Positions 54,993 through 64,000 of a stretch of 64,000 nt of DNA are shown here, piece by piece. A program made the translations under genes and the position numbers. Position 1 is the first letter of the stretch, and the number at the start of each line of letters is the position of its first letter. This DNA is from Candidula unifasciata (Eukaryota > Mollusca > Gastropoda > Stylommatophora > Geomitridae), in contig CAJHNH020007701.1 in NCBI GenBank assembly GCA_905116865.2, forward strand, positions 252,779 through 316,778, given 5' to 3'. The notes beneath the pieces are model-generated. The model was not told the origin of the DNA. It ran no database searches and saw only the letters and a list, made by a program, of their open reading frames with translations.

Positions 54993-57900
54993 GTATGGAT
55001 GTTGCTCCATTTTCTATTTTCAATCCTTAAGTAACAGTTGAACACAATGTCGATGAAAGACAAGAAAGTCAAAAGTGTTGTAGAATCAGATGACGAAAAT
55101 GAACAAGGAGCATGTGGTGTTAGTAACGATCCCAGACGGTTCTCCTTGGCTGTACCCGAACCGAGTTCTGGTAGTCTACTAGACGATAGTGTGGACAATC
55201 TCAGTATGGAGGTACATTTAGGAGGGGATAATTCCCGTCACCCAAGTGAAATAAGCTCTGTGTCCTATCAGAATCTTTTGGACGATGGGGAACCATCTGG
55301 GAGTATTATTTCTCGCCGAGGTAGTGATGATAGTTTGGATTCGTATCCTCCAGATTTTCCTGATGCTGAACTTCCACCAGACGACCTGGAGACATTTGAA
55401 GCAAGTGATCTTCCTTTGTCAGAACACTTTCCTATGGGAGCCATACAAGGAGACGACCATAGAGAAAAGTCTCGAGGAGACAGAAGCATTTATGTTTCAG
55501 ATAGCTCCTCAAATACATCTCATCCAAATGTCAGATTGAAAGACCAGTCAGCCTCAGAGTCTTTAGAGAATATGAAAAGGCAGGAAAAGAATGCAAGTGA
55601 GCCAGGCATAGATTCAGAGGTGGGCAGTGCAAAACGAAGCAGTTTTGAAATCAGAAACAACATTCCTCTGGTTGGTGAAGTGAAAGACTATGAGAAGGAA
55701 CTTAATGTTGATTTCAGTAGAGTCCAGGGACACAGATCAACAGTGATTGGTCTGAAGCAGTCTCCTGGTGCAGCCAGACGAGTGGAAATTGATAGTCAAG
55801 TGGACAGAGACGCCTCAGGAATTGAAATTGCTAGTAAGCAGTGTGAAATTATTTCTTCTCTTGCCACTCAACAACATCCTGGCAAGCTGAGACCCAAGAA
55901 GGTTTCCAGTAGAACAAAAGAGAATGTCATCGAGGTTATAACTCCCATTCCCAGAAATATGAACATTGAGAACGAGTATGACTACGTCAAGTATGCTCGT
56001 GTTCAACAGGGTAACTCATACGTCGGTATGCGGTTAGCTTATTCTAGTTCTAGTGATTCTTTGAGCATAAAGCAAGGTGTCTACTCGGAAGACAACTCAA
56101 GGGAGCCATCTCCAGAGAAGAATTTACAGCAGAAGATTCATTCAGATGACGGGAGTCAAGAAAAGGTGTGTGAGGAATCATTAATGGAGATCCCACTTAA
56201 TAGCAGTGACTATCCCGAAGACAAGAAGGCGTTCACTCTGTCTCCAGAAAACACGGAGTGTGACAGTGTTGAAGTTGAAAGTGTAACATCTGAGGGTGAT
56301 AATTCAACACCCGGGTTTCCTACGTTAGAGGATGGATTATCCAGCAGTCAAGCCAGCGATATTGATGAAGCGGTGGCAGGAGCTTGCAGTGATAATTCCC
56401 CTTCAAAATTGGCTAAATCTAAACAGAAAGCAGCTGGTGATTCAGATGCATCAAAAAAAGATGAGGTAAGGCTGCATGTCTTCATACTTCCTAAATGAAC
56501 ATATTCTTTCTTCTTCTTTTGTCATTGGACTGTTACCGGTTGTAGCCCAGTGTTGTGGTTTTCTGTGTTTGTCTTTCACTTGTTGGGTTGCTTGAATGAT
56601 GGTTTTCACTTGTTGGGTTGCTTGAATGATGGTTTTGTTAATCTTTTTGTTGTTTATCCATAACTTCCTTGGTCTTCCTCTTACCTTCTGCCCAGATGTT
56701 CTACTGTAGAAAGTCTCATATACAGTTTAGTCTGGTTGCATTCTTATTAGCTAGTGAGACCTCTTAATTCTGTTTCTTTCAGAATAATTTAAACAGTCTT
56801 GTTCAATCCTACTTTCTTATGCTGGTATTTGTAACCCTGTCCCTTCTTGTGTTGATGGTTACCCTTTGAAGACAGCACAGTTCTCACATGGTTATTTTTT
56901 GTTTATAAGATCTACTTATGGTCCATGTTTGGCATTGATAGCACAAAGTTGGATGAAGATGCTATAAATATTTGTTGTTTTGCCAGAAGGGATCCAATAG
57001 GATGTCTCAGTGTCCAAAATGAAATTTTTTAAAAGGAACAATGTTTATTGATCATATCAACTCAGAGCTACTCATTCAGGGTTCTGTGTTTTACCAGTAG
57101 TAATAAGTCTATTCCAGCATGAGTCAAAAACAAGATGCATTTGAAGTCTTTATCCATTCCCAATAGTTTATTTTGGAGAGGTTATATTATATGATGAATA
57201 ATGAATGATAATATCTCAGACCAAAACAGAATCATTCAGAATCATTAATATTTTTTCCGCCGTGTGGGTTCCGGGGCCCCATTGTGGGGAAAACAAGAAT
57301 AGATCCACTGCCTCCCCAAAAGCATGTCGTAAGAGTCAACTAATTGGGGAGCTTCCTTTGAAGTCGGAGTGCATCTGCTGGAGAGGCAAGGAACCAACAG
57401 TCTGTATTCAAGAGAATGAGATCTGTAAAACTGATGCACACGTAACACTCAGGTTTTGGAGCAGGACTGCAGTTCAGTATTGGACGAGCAACCAGAACTT
57501 TCTGCCAGTCTACAGCTGGTGAACGCGAAGAAGAAGACTTGAAAATTTCAATGTTAAGTTTGGGTTGGAAAGCAGAAAATGGAGAATGTGGTAGGTGACT
57601 GATTTAAGAAAAAGAAGTGAAGAGGAAAACCGCTAATAGTATAGGCACAGATAATTTACACTTTCATTACAAACACCTGACATAAAAGAGACTCCACAAT
57701 GGAAAAGCTCCAGTAAGAAAACTTTCAGTTAGACTGACTTCATGGTGAATAATAAAGGATTTAAAAATGAAGAGAAATATATGAAAACATTGCCTGGTAC
57801 TACCTGTAACAATGATTCCATTTTACCCACACAAAAAGTAAAACTGAAAGGATAAAAAATATGAGGTAAAGAACAGACTTTAAAATAGAAGATATAAATC

Positions 57901-60900
57901 ATCAGGGAGGTCTGAAACTACTGAGAAATATAAGAGATAGAGGAGGTAGATGGCAGTAGATTTAAATAATAGTGAAACAGTAGCTATTAAGTCTGAGCTA
58001 ATGAAAAATACACAGAAGATAATAAAAGAGTCAGAAAGCCTTTGAGGGTTGACAAGTAATGTTCAGATAGCCCATTGAGAGAAAGAAGATGCAGCAGCGT
58101 AATGAAACCTTAAGAGTACTTCACAATACCACAAGGAAAATAACAGAAAAATGTAAACAACTGTTAGAAAGCAAAGTGTGCTGATCAAAATTAGTAACGG
58201 GAACGATTTCTTCAACACACCACAAGGAAAATAGTAGGAAAATTTAAACAACTATTATAAAGAAAACTGTACTGATCAAAATTAGCAACAGGAAAGTTTT
58301 CATCAACACTAACGCTTAAATGAATAGATGGTCTGAAAACGATGAGCAACTTCTGGAAAGACTAGACCTCAGTTAATTAGTAAAAATATAGAATGGGATG
58401 AACTGTGGTAAAGCTGTTGAAATACAAGAATAAATTTACAGTAAAAGAATGTAACACTGGTTAGTTTAACAAAAACACATATCACCATTGACAGAAGTAT
58501 CCTTGTGACTAGAAAGCCTTCAATAGCACATTTTTTTTTTGAAGCAAATGGGAACTGAAACAACTGAATTTTGAACACCTGCAGAAAAGTCACTTAGATT
58601 TTTTTAGGGCTTAACTGAATGCATGGGTATAATGATTCAATAAGCAGATTGTCAGGACAATTTTCAACATGTTAGAAAAAAGACTAGGACTTTAAATCAG
58701 GTTTCTGCTTGCACCATCAGTCTGGGAACGCATCGTTTGCTACTGAGGATGAGAACAGAGCACATATGAGAATATCCCAAGTGCCGTCTCTTCTTCTTCA
58801 CATTCACTGGCTGTAAACTCCAGCAGAAAGTTCTGGTTGTTCATCCACTTCTGTACTCTAGTCCTGTTCCAGAAACCGAGTATTACATGCACATCTGTTT
58901 TACAGATCTGACTCATTTTTATGCAGACTGTTGATTTCTTGCCTCTCAGGCAGATGGACTCTGACTTCCAAGGAAGCTCCCAAAACCTCAAGGCACTATA
59001 TTGTTTTGACCCAAACTGGAATAGATGTATATCTGTCAGGCATTGGTAAAGACCTCAAGAGTACGATTTTGTTTGGACCCATGATGGAATAGATGTGTTA
59101 CTGTCAGGCATTGGTAAAGACCTCAAGGGCGTCATCTTGTTTTTTTTTACCCAAGCTGGAATAGATGTATTACTGTCAGGCATTGGTAAAGACCTCAAGT
59201 GCACTATTTTGTTTTGACCCATGCTGGAATAGATGTGTTACCGTCAGGCATTGGTAAAGACCTCAAGGGCGTCATCTTGTTTTTGACCCAAGCTGGAATA
59301 GATGTATTAGTGTCTGACACTGGTGAAGACCTCAGGAGCATCATCTTGTTTTTGACCCATGCTGTAATAGATGTGTTAGTGTCAGGCATTGGTAAAGACC
59401 TCAAGGGTGTCATCTGTTTTTGACCCAAGCTGGAATAGATGTATTACTGTCTGACACTGGTGAAGACCTCAGGAGCATCATCGTATTTTTGACCCATGCT
59501 GGAATAGATGTGTTACTGTCAGGCATTGGTAAAGACCTCAAGGGCGTCATCTGTTTTTGACCCAAGCTGGAATAGATGTATTACTGTCTGACACTGGTGA
59601 AGACCTCAGGAGCATCATCTTGTTTTTGACCCATGCTGGAATAGATGTGTTACTGTCAGGCATTGGTAAAGACTTCAACGGCGTCATCTTGTTTTTGACC
59701 CAAGCTGGAATAGATGTATTACTGTCTGACACTGGTGAAGACCTCAAGAGCATCATCTTGTTTTTGACCCATGCTGGAATAGATGTGTTACTGTCAGGCA
59801 TTGGTAAAGATTTCAAGGGCGTCATTTTTTTTGGGGACCCAAGCTGGAATAGATGTATTACTGTCTGACACTGATGAAGACCTCAAGAGCACCATCTTGT
59901 TTTTGACCCATGCTGACATAGATGTGTTACTGTCAGGCACTGATAAAGACCTTAAGCACATGCTGGAATAGATGCATAGCAAACGATAATTGCTGGGGAA
60001 AAAAAAGAAACACAATATACAGTTACCTGTGTGAATTCCGCTGCCCCATTTTGGGAGAAAAAAGAATAGACTCACTGCCCCTCCCCCCAACAAACATGTC
60101 CTAAAGGCTAAACTAATTAGGGATATTTCCTTTGTAGTCAGAGTGCATCTGCCAAAGGGGCGAGGACCAACAGTCTGCATTGAAATAAGCCAGATCTGTA
60201 AAACAGGTGTACACTAAGACTAAAGTTATGAAGCAAGCCTAAAGACCAGAAGTGGGCAGGCAATCAGAATTTTACACTGGAGTTTACAGTTGGTGAATGA
60301 TAAGAAAAGAGGAAAGAGTAGAGAAGAGAGAGGAAGTTAAAAAAAAAGGCATTGGGGTGGGGTGGGGGGTGGGGGTGGGAAGAGTAATAGAGAGCAAATA
60401 ATGTGTTGCAATTTTTCCTTTTATCTGTTTATTTATATATCATTTTCTCTGTCTCTGATAAATTGACATTTATAAGTTGACATTTTAGCAGCCAACCTAA
60501 TATTTTTTCTAGCATAGTTCGCTAAATAAATAATGCCTTGTTGAATGTGGTATTAGATGACTGAACATTCATTTGCATGGCTCAACGTTTGACCTAGTAC
60601 GTAATCAGTAAATGACAAACTGGCAGCTCCTGATATTATTGTGAATACTATTGAAGATAAGGAAGGAGGAAATAACTTTCTTTACTTTTTCTTCTCCCTA
60701 TCTCTTATTGGAGTGACCTTTTGAATGTTCTTCCTTGATGGATCCACTCCTTATTCCATGTTCACACATGCTTACACATGATTTCATCTAGCCTCTTTTA
60801 TCAGCATTTATTCCTAAATGGTTTTTGTAATTTTCCTTTGTTAAGTATGTGTGTTCCTTTAGCTATGGCTTTTGTGGCCAAAAAGATCTGCAAGAATAGA

Positions 60901-63643
60901 CCCACTGCCTCCCCAACAGCGTTTCATAAGAGTTTACTAATTGGAGCTTTCCTCGACGGCAGAGTGCATGTGCCTGAGGCAAGGAACCAACAGTGCTTAC
61001 AGATAAGCCAGATCTGTAAAATGGATGTGAATGCAATACTCAGATTCTGGAACAGGATTTAAATCCAGATGGGGACAAACAACCAGAACTTTCTGCTGGA
61101 GTTTACAGCCAGTGAATGTGATGAAGAAGAAAAAGAAGAAGAAGCAGAAGAAGACACTATAGTAGAGGTATAAAGACACACTAGACAACATAAATATCGG
61201 AAGGTATAGTGACCATACAGGATTCTAACCTTTCGCCTCCAAATACTCTACTTCTTGCTATGAGTGCAAACAGTACATGTTATTTTAGTGTTCTTTCTCA
61301 CAGATTGCTGGCCAGGGATATATTAATCACTGCTGTTTCTGCTTCTCTACAGGACTGCAGACCAAAAGAAATGGATGCTCAAGCTATAATGCATGATTTG
61401 AAAATGAAACGCGAAGCCTTAGACATGGCCATTGCTGACATAAAATCTGCAATACAACGTAGTAAGAGCATGTCATTGGAAAGTTCCTACTCCAGCCAGG
61501 CAGAACCAGAGGCCAGTCAGCCGGTGTGGGTCAAAAGGTTTGTTGGTGGTTTATTTCTGTTTTAATATCTGTCTGCATACAACTAAGCATACAACTGTGA
61601 AACAGATGTGCATGCGAAATTCATGTTCTGGAAAAAAGACTTTAAAGTCTAGAAGTGAACGAAAAACCACAACTTTCGGCTGGACTTTACAGCCTGTGAA
61701 TAAAAAGAAGAAGACTATCTTTCTCATTTGCAGTTTATTCCTTTTTTTTTTTTTGGTATGCGAAGTTTGATTATTTCAGTTCCCCGTATAGGTACCGGGG
61801 CCTCCTTTTGGGGGAAAACAAGAATAGACCCCTCTGCCTGCCCAAAAGCATGTAATAAGACCGACTAAATGGAAGCTTCCTTCAAAGTCAGAGTACATCT
61901 GCCTGAGATGCAAGGAACCAACAGTCTGCACGCAGATGAGTCAGAAATGTGAAATGGATGTGCACGCAACACTCAGAACTTTCCGCTGGAGTTGAATCCG
62001 GTGAACGTGAAGAAGACCAGGGAACCAGACCTCCAGGACGACCCAGGGGCGCTGAGAAGACAACATCTGACAGTCCCTAACTGACAGAGGACTGGAATGT
62101 AACAAAGCCAGAAAGAAAACTGCTGATAGAGACGTCTAGCGATCTCTCTGGCAAACCTCTACACCCCAAGGTAGAAGAGGAGCGACTAAGTAAGTAAGTA
62201 AGTAAGAACGTGAAGAAGTAGAAGACGATTATTTCAGTTTAAGTCTCTGTTTTATTCATCTGGTTTTACTTTAAAAACTAAGGATATTGTAGGTTAATTA
62301 AACCTATTATTATAAAAACTGTAGTTTTAAGTGTGAGTAATAAGTAGTTTCAGAGCATAACTGTTGCAGTGACATGCTGACCTGAAAGAGTGGATACCCT
62401 TGCAAGCAGCGCTACCACGGAAAGTGGATCTTCAGTGGACAGAAAGTTGGTGCTAAACGAGAGACAACATGCAGTGAAATCCTCAAACAACATACCCCCC
62501 CCCCCCTCTCTCCTTCCCCCCGACTCATATGCAAAGTCTGGTTATATTCATGGGAGCAGAATGGTGGGATAAACAGAGAGCTAACAGTTGCTGCATCCCC
62601 CCCCCCCCCCCCCCCCCCCCCCCCGTGTGGGTTCCGGGGGCCCCATTGTGGGAAAAACAAGAATAGACCCACTGCCTCCCCAAAAGCATGTCGTAAGAGT
62701 CGACTAATTGGGAAGCTTCCTTTGAAGTCGGAGTGCATCTGCCGGAGAGGCAAGGAACCAACAGTCTGTATTCAAGAGAATGAGATCTGTAAAACTGATG
62801 CACACGCAACACTCAGGTTCTGGAGCAGGACTGCAGTTCAGTAGTGGACGAGCAACCAGAACCTTCCGCCAGAGTTTACAGCTGGTGAACGTGAAGAAGA
62901 AGAAGAAGAGTTGCTGCATCCGTCACTGCAGACCAGGTGTTGTTAAGTGTAAATACACTAAGAAACTTACTCAGGAGAAGATCGGTACACTTGAGGGTGT
63001 GGGAAGAATATCCATGAAAAACAGCGAACAAAAATGTATTTCTAATACACAGTTTTAGATATAGTATTTATATTGAGAAAGGTGGAGACAGGCATTGCTT
63101 TAGAAGCCCCGGGTGGTTGGTGTTCTTTGGTTATTTTCTCCGTGGGTTGTGTTGAGAAATTGCCACATTGTCTGGTTCTGCACCAGTGGGTGGTGAATGT
63201 ATGCATGACTAGCTACATGTGGTCACAGCCCTTTGGGAGTAAGGGAACAATGCAGAGGCATGACTAGATCAGTATGGTCTGTAGAGAATGGTACAGCTAG
63301 GAGTGACCAGTGGATCTGGTCAACACTGTACAGTTGGAGGAAAGGCAAGACGGGCTTATAATCAAACTGCTGCTAGCACCATTGGAATTGGAACTCTTCA
63401 CTAGCTGCTGAAGACGAGGACGGATTGCTGTGCTGTCTGTTCTTAGCTCAACACTCAACACTGTATTTATGGACTTGTAATATACTGTTTTGTTATATTA
63501 TATTTTAAATAACAGAGTGAACAAAGAGACCACAGCAAACCAGGCTAAACACAGGCAAGAAGAAATGCGTAGAGTGCGTGAAGAAATTGAACGACAGCAA
63601 GAAGAACTGTCCACCTCCCAAGGGAAACCTCACCCAGAGAAAG
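54993..63643 (+). CDS. unrecognised acidic Ser-rich coiled-coil protein, 5' part of gene
   Basis: Three coding exons join in phase: 55047-56465, 61353-61537 and 63516-63643 (577 codons plus one base), and the frame continues past the window. The first visible exon begins after a strong acceptor (TTTTTGTATTGCAG at 54992). The start is ATG 55047, because TAA at 55032-55034 closes the frame upstream. The protein is acidic, rich in Ser/Asp/Glu and probably disordered over about 470 residues. It contains basic-Ser motifs RRFS and SRRGSDDS and a conserved-looking NEYDYVKYARVQQGNSYVGM near residue 310. The coiled-coil potential comes later, in exons 2 and 3. I do not recognise the family; function unknown. 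Exon structure is well supported by phase. Confidence 0.75.
55047..56465 (+). CDS. unknown gene, first coding exon (473 codons)
   Basis: Starts MSMKDKKVKSVVESDDENEQ and ends SDASKKDE before donor GTAAGG. The long open frame with strongly non-random composition and clean splice signals argues for a real exon. No membrane segment or signal peptide. Confidence 0.85.
56574..56637. repeat. 31-bp tandem duplication
   Basis: TTTTCACTTGTTGGGTTGC and TTGAATGATGG repeated twice in tandem. Confidence 0.85.
57259..57537 (+). mobile_element. SINE-A copy, plus
   Basis: CCGTGTGGGTTCCGGGGCCC start, (GAA)n end, within the unknown gene's first large intron. Closely similar to 35190-35478. Confidence 0.85.
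57540..58770 (+). other. intronic, nothing recognised
   Basis: A-rich sequence with a partial internal repetition near 58110-58260 (CACAAGGAAAATA..GAAAA..TAAACAACT). No exon seen. Confidence 0.5.
58775..58990 (-). mobile_element. SINE-A copy, minus
   Basis: TCTTCTTCTTCACATTCACTGG (tail and 3' end inverted), GCAGAAAGTTCTGGTTGTTC, CAGGCAGATGGACTCTGAC. Its truncated 5' side abuts the minisatellite. Confidence 0.75.
58992..59975. repeat. 69-bp minisatellite with dimeric higher-order pattern
   Basis: About 14 units of 68-69 bp. Two variants alternate: one with GACCCAAGCTGGAATAGATG, CTGACACTGGTGAAGACC; the other with GACCCATGCTGGAATAGATG, CAGGCATTGGTAAAGACC. This gives a dimer of about 138 bp. 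Because 69 is 23 codons, open frames span several units on both strands (for example GIDVLLSDTGEDLRSIILFL), but 1-bp indels break them. Confidence 0.92.
60030..60310 (+). mobile_element. SINE-A copy, plus, divergent
   Basis: GTGTGAATTCCGCTGCCCCA start, CAGAGTGCATCTGCCAAAGG, AGCCAGATCTGTAAAACAGG, GGAGTTTACAGTTGGTGAATG. Confidence 0.7.
60885..61145 (+). mobile_element. SINE-A copy, plus
   Basis: AAGAATAGACCCACTGCCTC, GAGTGCATGTGCCTGAGGCA, AGCCAGATCTGTAAAATGG, and a (GAA)n-rich tail. Confidence 0.75.
61353..61537 (+). CDS. unknown gene, second coding exon
   Basis: Acceptor GCTTCTCTACAG, donor AAAAG|GTTTGT. Encodes MDAQAIMHDLKMKREALDMA, IADIKSAIQRSKS and VWVKR. The heptad-like helical stretch suggests the start of a coiled coil. 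Enters in phase 0, leaves two bases into a codon. Confidence 0.8.
61560..61715 (+). mobile_element. SINE-A 3' fragment
   Basis: AACTGTGAAACAGATGTGCATGC, AGTCTAGAAGTGAACGAAAA, TTTACAGCCTGTGAATAAAAAG and a GAAGAAG tail. Confidence 0.6.
61785..62015 (+). mobile_element. SINE-A copy, plus
   Basis: CCCGTATAGGTACCGGGGCC start, AAAACAAGAATAGACCCCTC, GAGTACATCTGCCTGAGATG, and TCCGGTGAACGTGAAGAAG end. Confidence 0.75.
62016..62585 (+). other. intronic, nothing recognised
   Basis: Contains a (AAGT)n mini-run near 62190 and a C13 run at 62496-62508. No exon signals found. Confidence 0.5.
62599..62908 (+). mobile_element. SINE-A, full length, 13-bp TSD, C-run at 5' end
   Basis: Target duplication AGTTGCTGCATCC at 62586-62598 and 62909-62921. 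The element opens with about 26 C residues before GTGTGGGTTCCGGGG and ends in (GAA)n, so the C run is part of the inserted element. Confidence 0.88.
63516..63643 (+). CDS. unknown gene, third coding exon
   Basis: Acceptor AAATAACAG, donor GAAAG|GTTTGT. Encodes NQAKHRQEEMRRVREEIERQ and QEELSTSQGKPHPEK, a strongly charged coiled coil. Leaves one base into a codon; the next exon lies beyond the window. Confidence 0.8.
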
Positions 63644-64000
63644 GTTTGTGATTAGCTTTTCACTTTGTTTTTTGGTTCTCTCACCAGTTAAAATTTAGGC
63701 ACAGTATTGTTCAGGATATCTTTAAACTTTTGTATATTCATTCAGCTAGTCTTATAGTTCTGGCTAATTTCTTTGGTCATTGGTATGGGAGTTACTTCTT
63801 GAATTATACATCAAGGTAAGCCATGGATGAGCTACAAATATGGGAAAATTTCTTGTACCCTTAGCTTACCAGTTCATTGGAAATAAGATTAAGTCCACCA
63901 TTAGAGAACGTTAAATGAAGCTATCGTCGAGTTTGTATAGTCAGTTGCCTATTGAAAACTGCACTTCATTGTAAAACAAGAACAAAGAATTGTAAAGATC
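63644..64000 (+). other. intron of the unknown gene
   Basis: No further exon is visible before the window ends. Confidence 0.5.

Noticed and set aside
55268..55489. Minus-strand 73-codon frame
   Set aside because: Antisense shadow of the long plus-strand exon, which has the splice signals.
57205..57522. 105-codon frame and similar frames at 44182-44496, 62525-62812 and 35195-35413
   Set aside because: All are translations of SINE-A copies.
58992..59975. CRISPR-like array
   Set aside because: Units are contiguous diverged repeats with no unique spacers; the genome is eukaryotic.

Overview
The window is eukaryotic: spliced genes with GT-AG introns, dense interspersed repeats and no prokaryotic gene organisation. 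The translated eEF2, together with RTE-, I- and mariner-type elements and (GAA)n-tailed SINEs, fits an invertebrate animal. A mollusc is my best guess, but that is inference.

Layout. 1-10.8 kb is intergenic and holds SINEs, LINE fossils and a foldback MITE. 10.8-11.4 kb has a mariner fossil and a stray snoRNA-like copy. 12.6-31.3 kb carries the complete elongation factor 2 gene on the minus strand. It has 14 coding exons that join without a frame break into 842 codons, a pyrimidine-rich TOP-like start and a consensus CACGTG just upstream. Its introns hold a piggyBac-like TTAA element with an RTE LINE nested inside, a second internally deleted RTE copy, hAT-like MITEs, SINEs, and a family of about 96-nt box C/D snoRNA-like units.

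Eight snoRNA copies have intact C and D boxes and terminal stems; seven of these lie in one 3.8-kb intron. Three more degenerate copies sit in eEF2 introns and one lies 1.5 kb beyond the stop codon. All twelve are in the eEF2 sense orientation. The D'-box guide can pair 12 nt with the conserved 28S rRNA sequence at the root of the peptidyl-transferase region, at the position equivalent to the yeast snR190 target. This is the most interesting signal in the window.

31.3-53 kb is intergenic and repeat-rich: SINEs, MITEs, a second piggyBac-like element, a decayed RNase H-bearing LINE on the plus strand, and a nearly intact RNase H-bearing LINE on the minus strand (about 48.5-53 kb) with two frame breaks. 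55-64 kb contains the 5' part of a plus-strand gene I do not recognise. It encodes an acidic, serine-rich protein with a coiled coil, in three visible coding exons, and runs off the window. Its large intron holds a 69-bp minisatellite (23 codons per unit) and at least five SINE copies.

How it fits together: eEF2 appears to be a translation-related TOP gene that also hosts guide RNAs for the ribosome, as vertebrate EEF2 hosts SNORD37. Here the snoRNA has been amplified by local tandem duplication.
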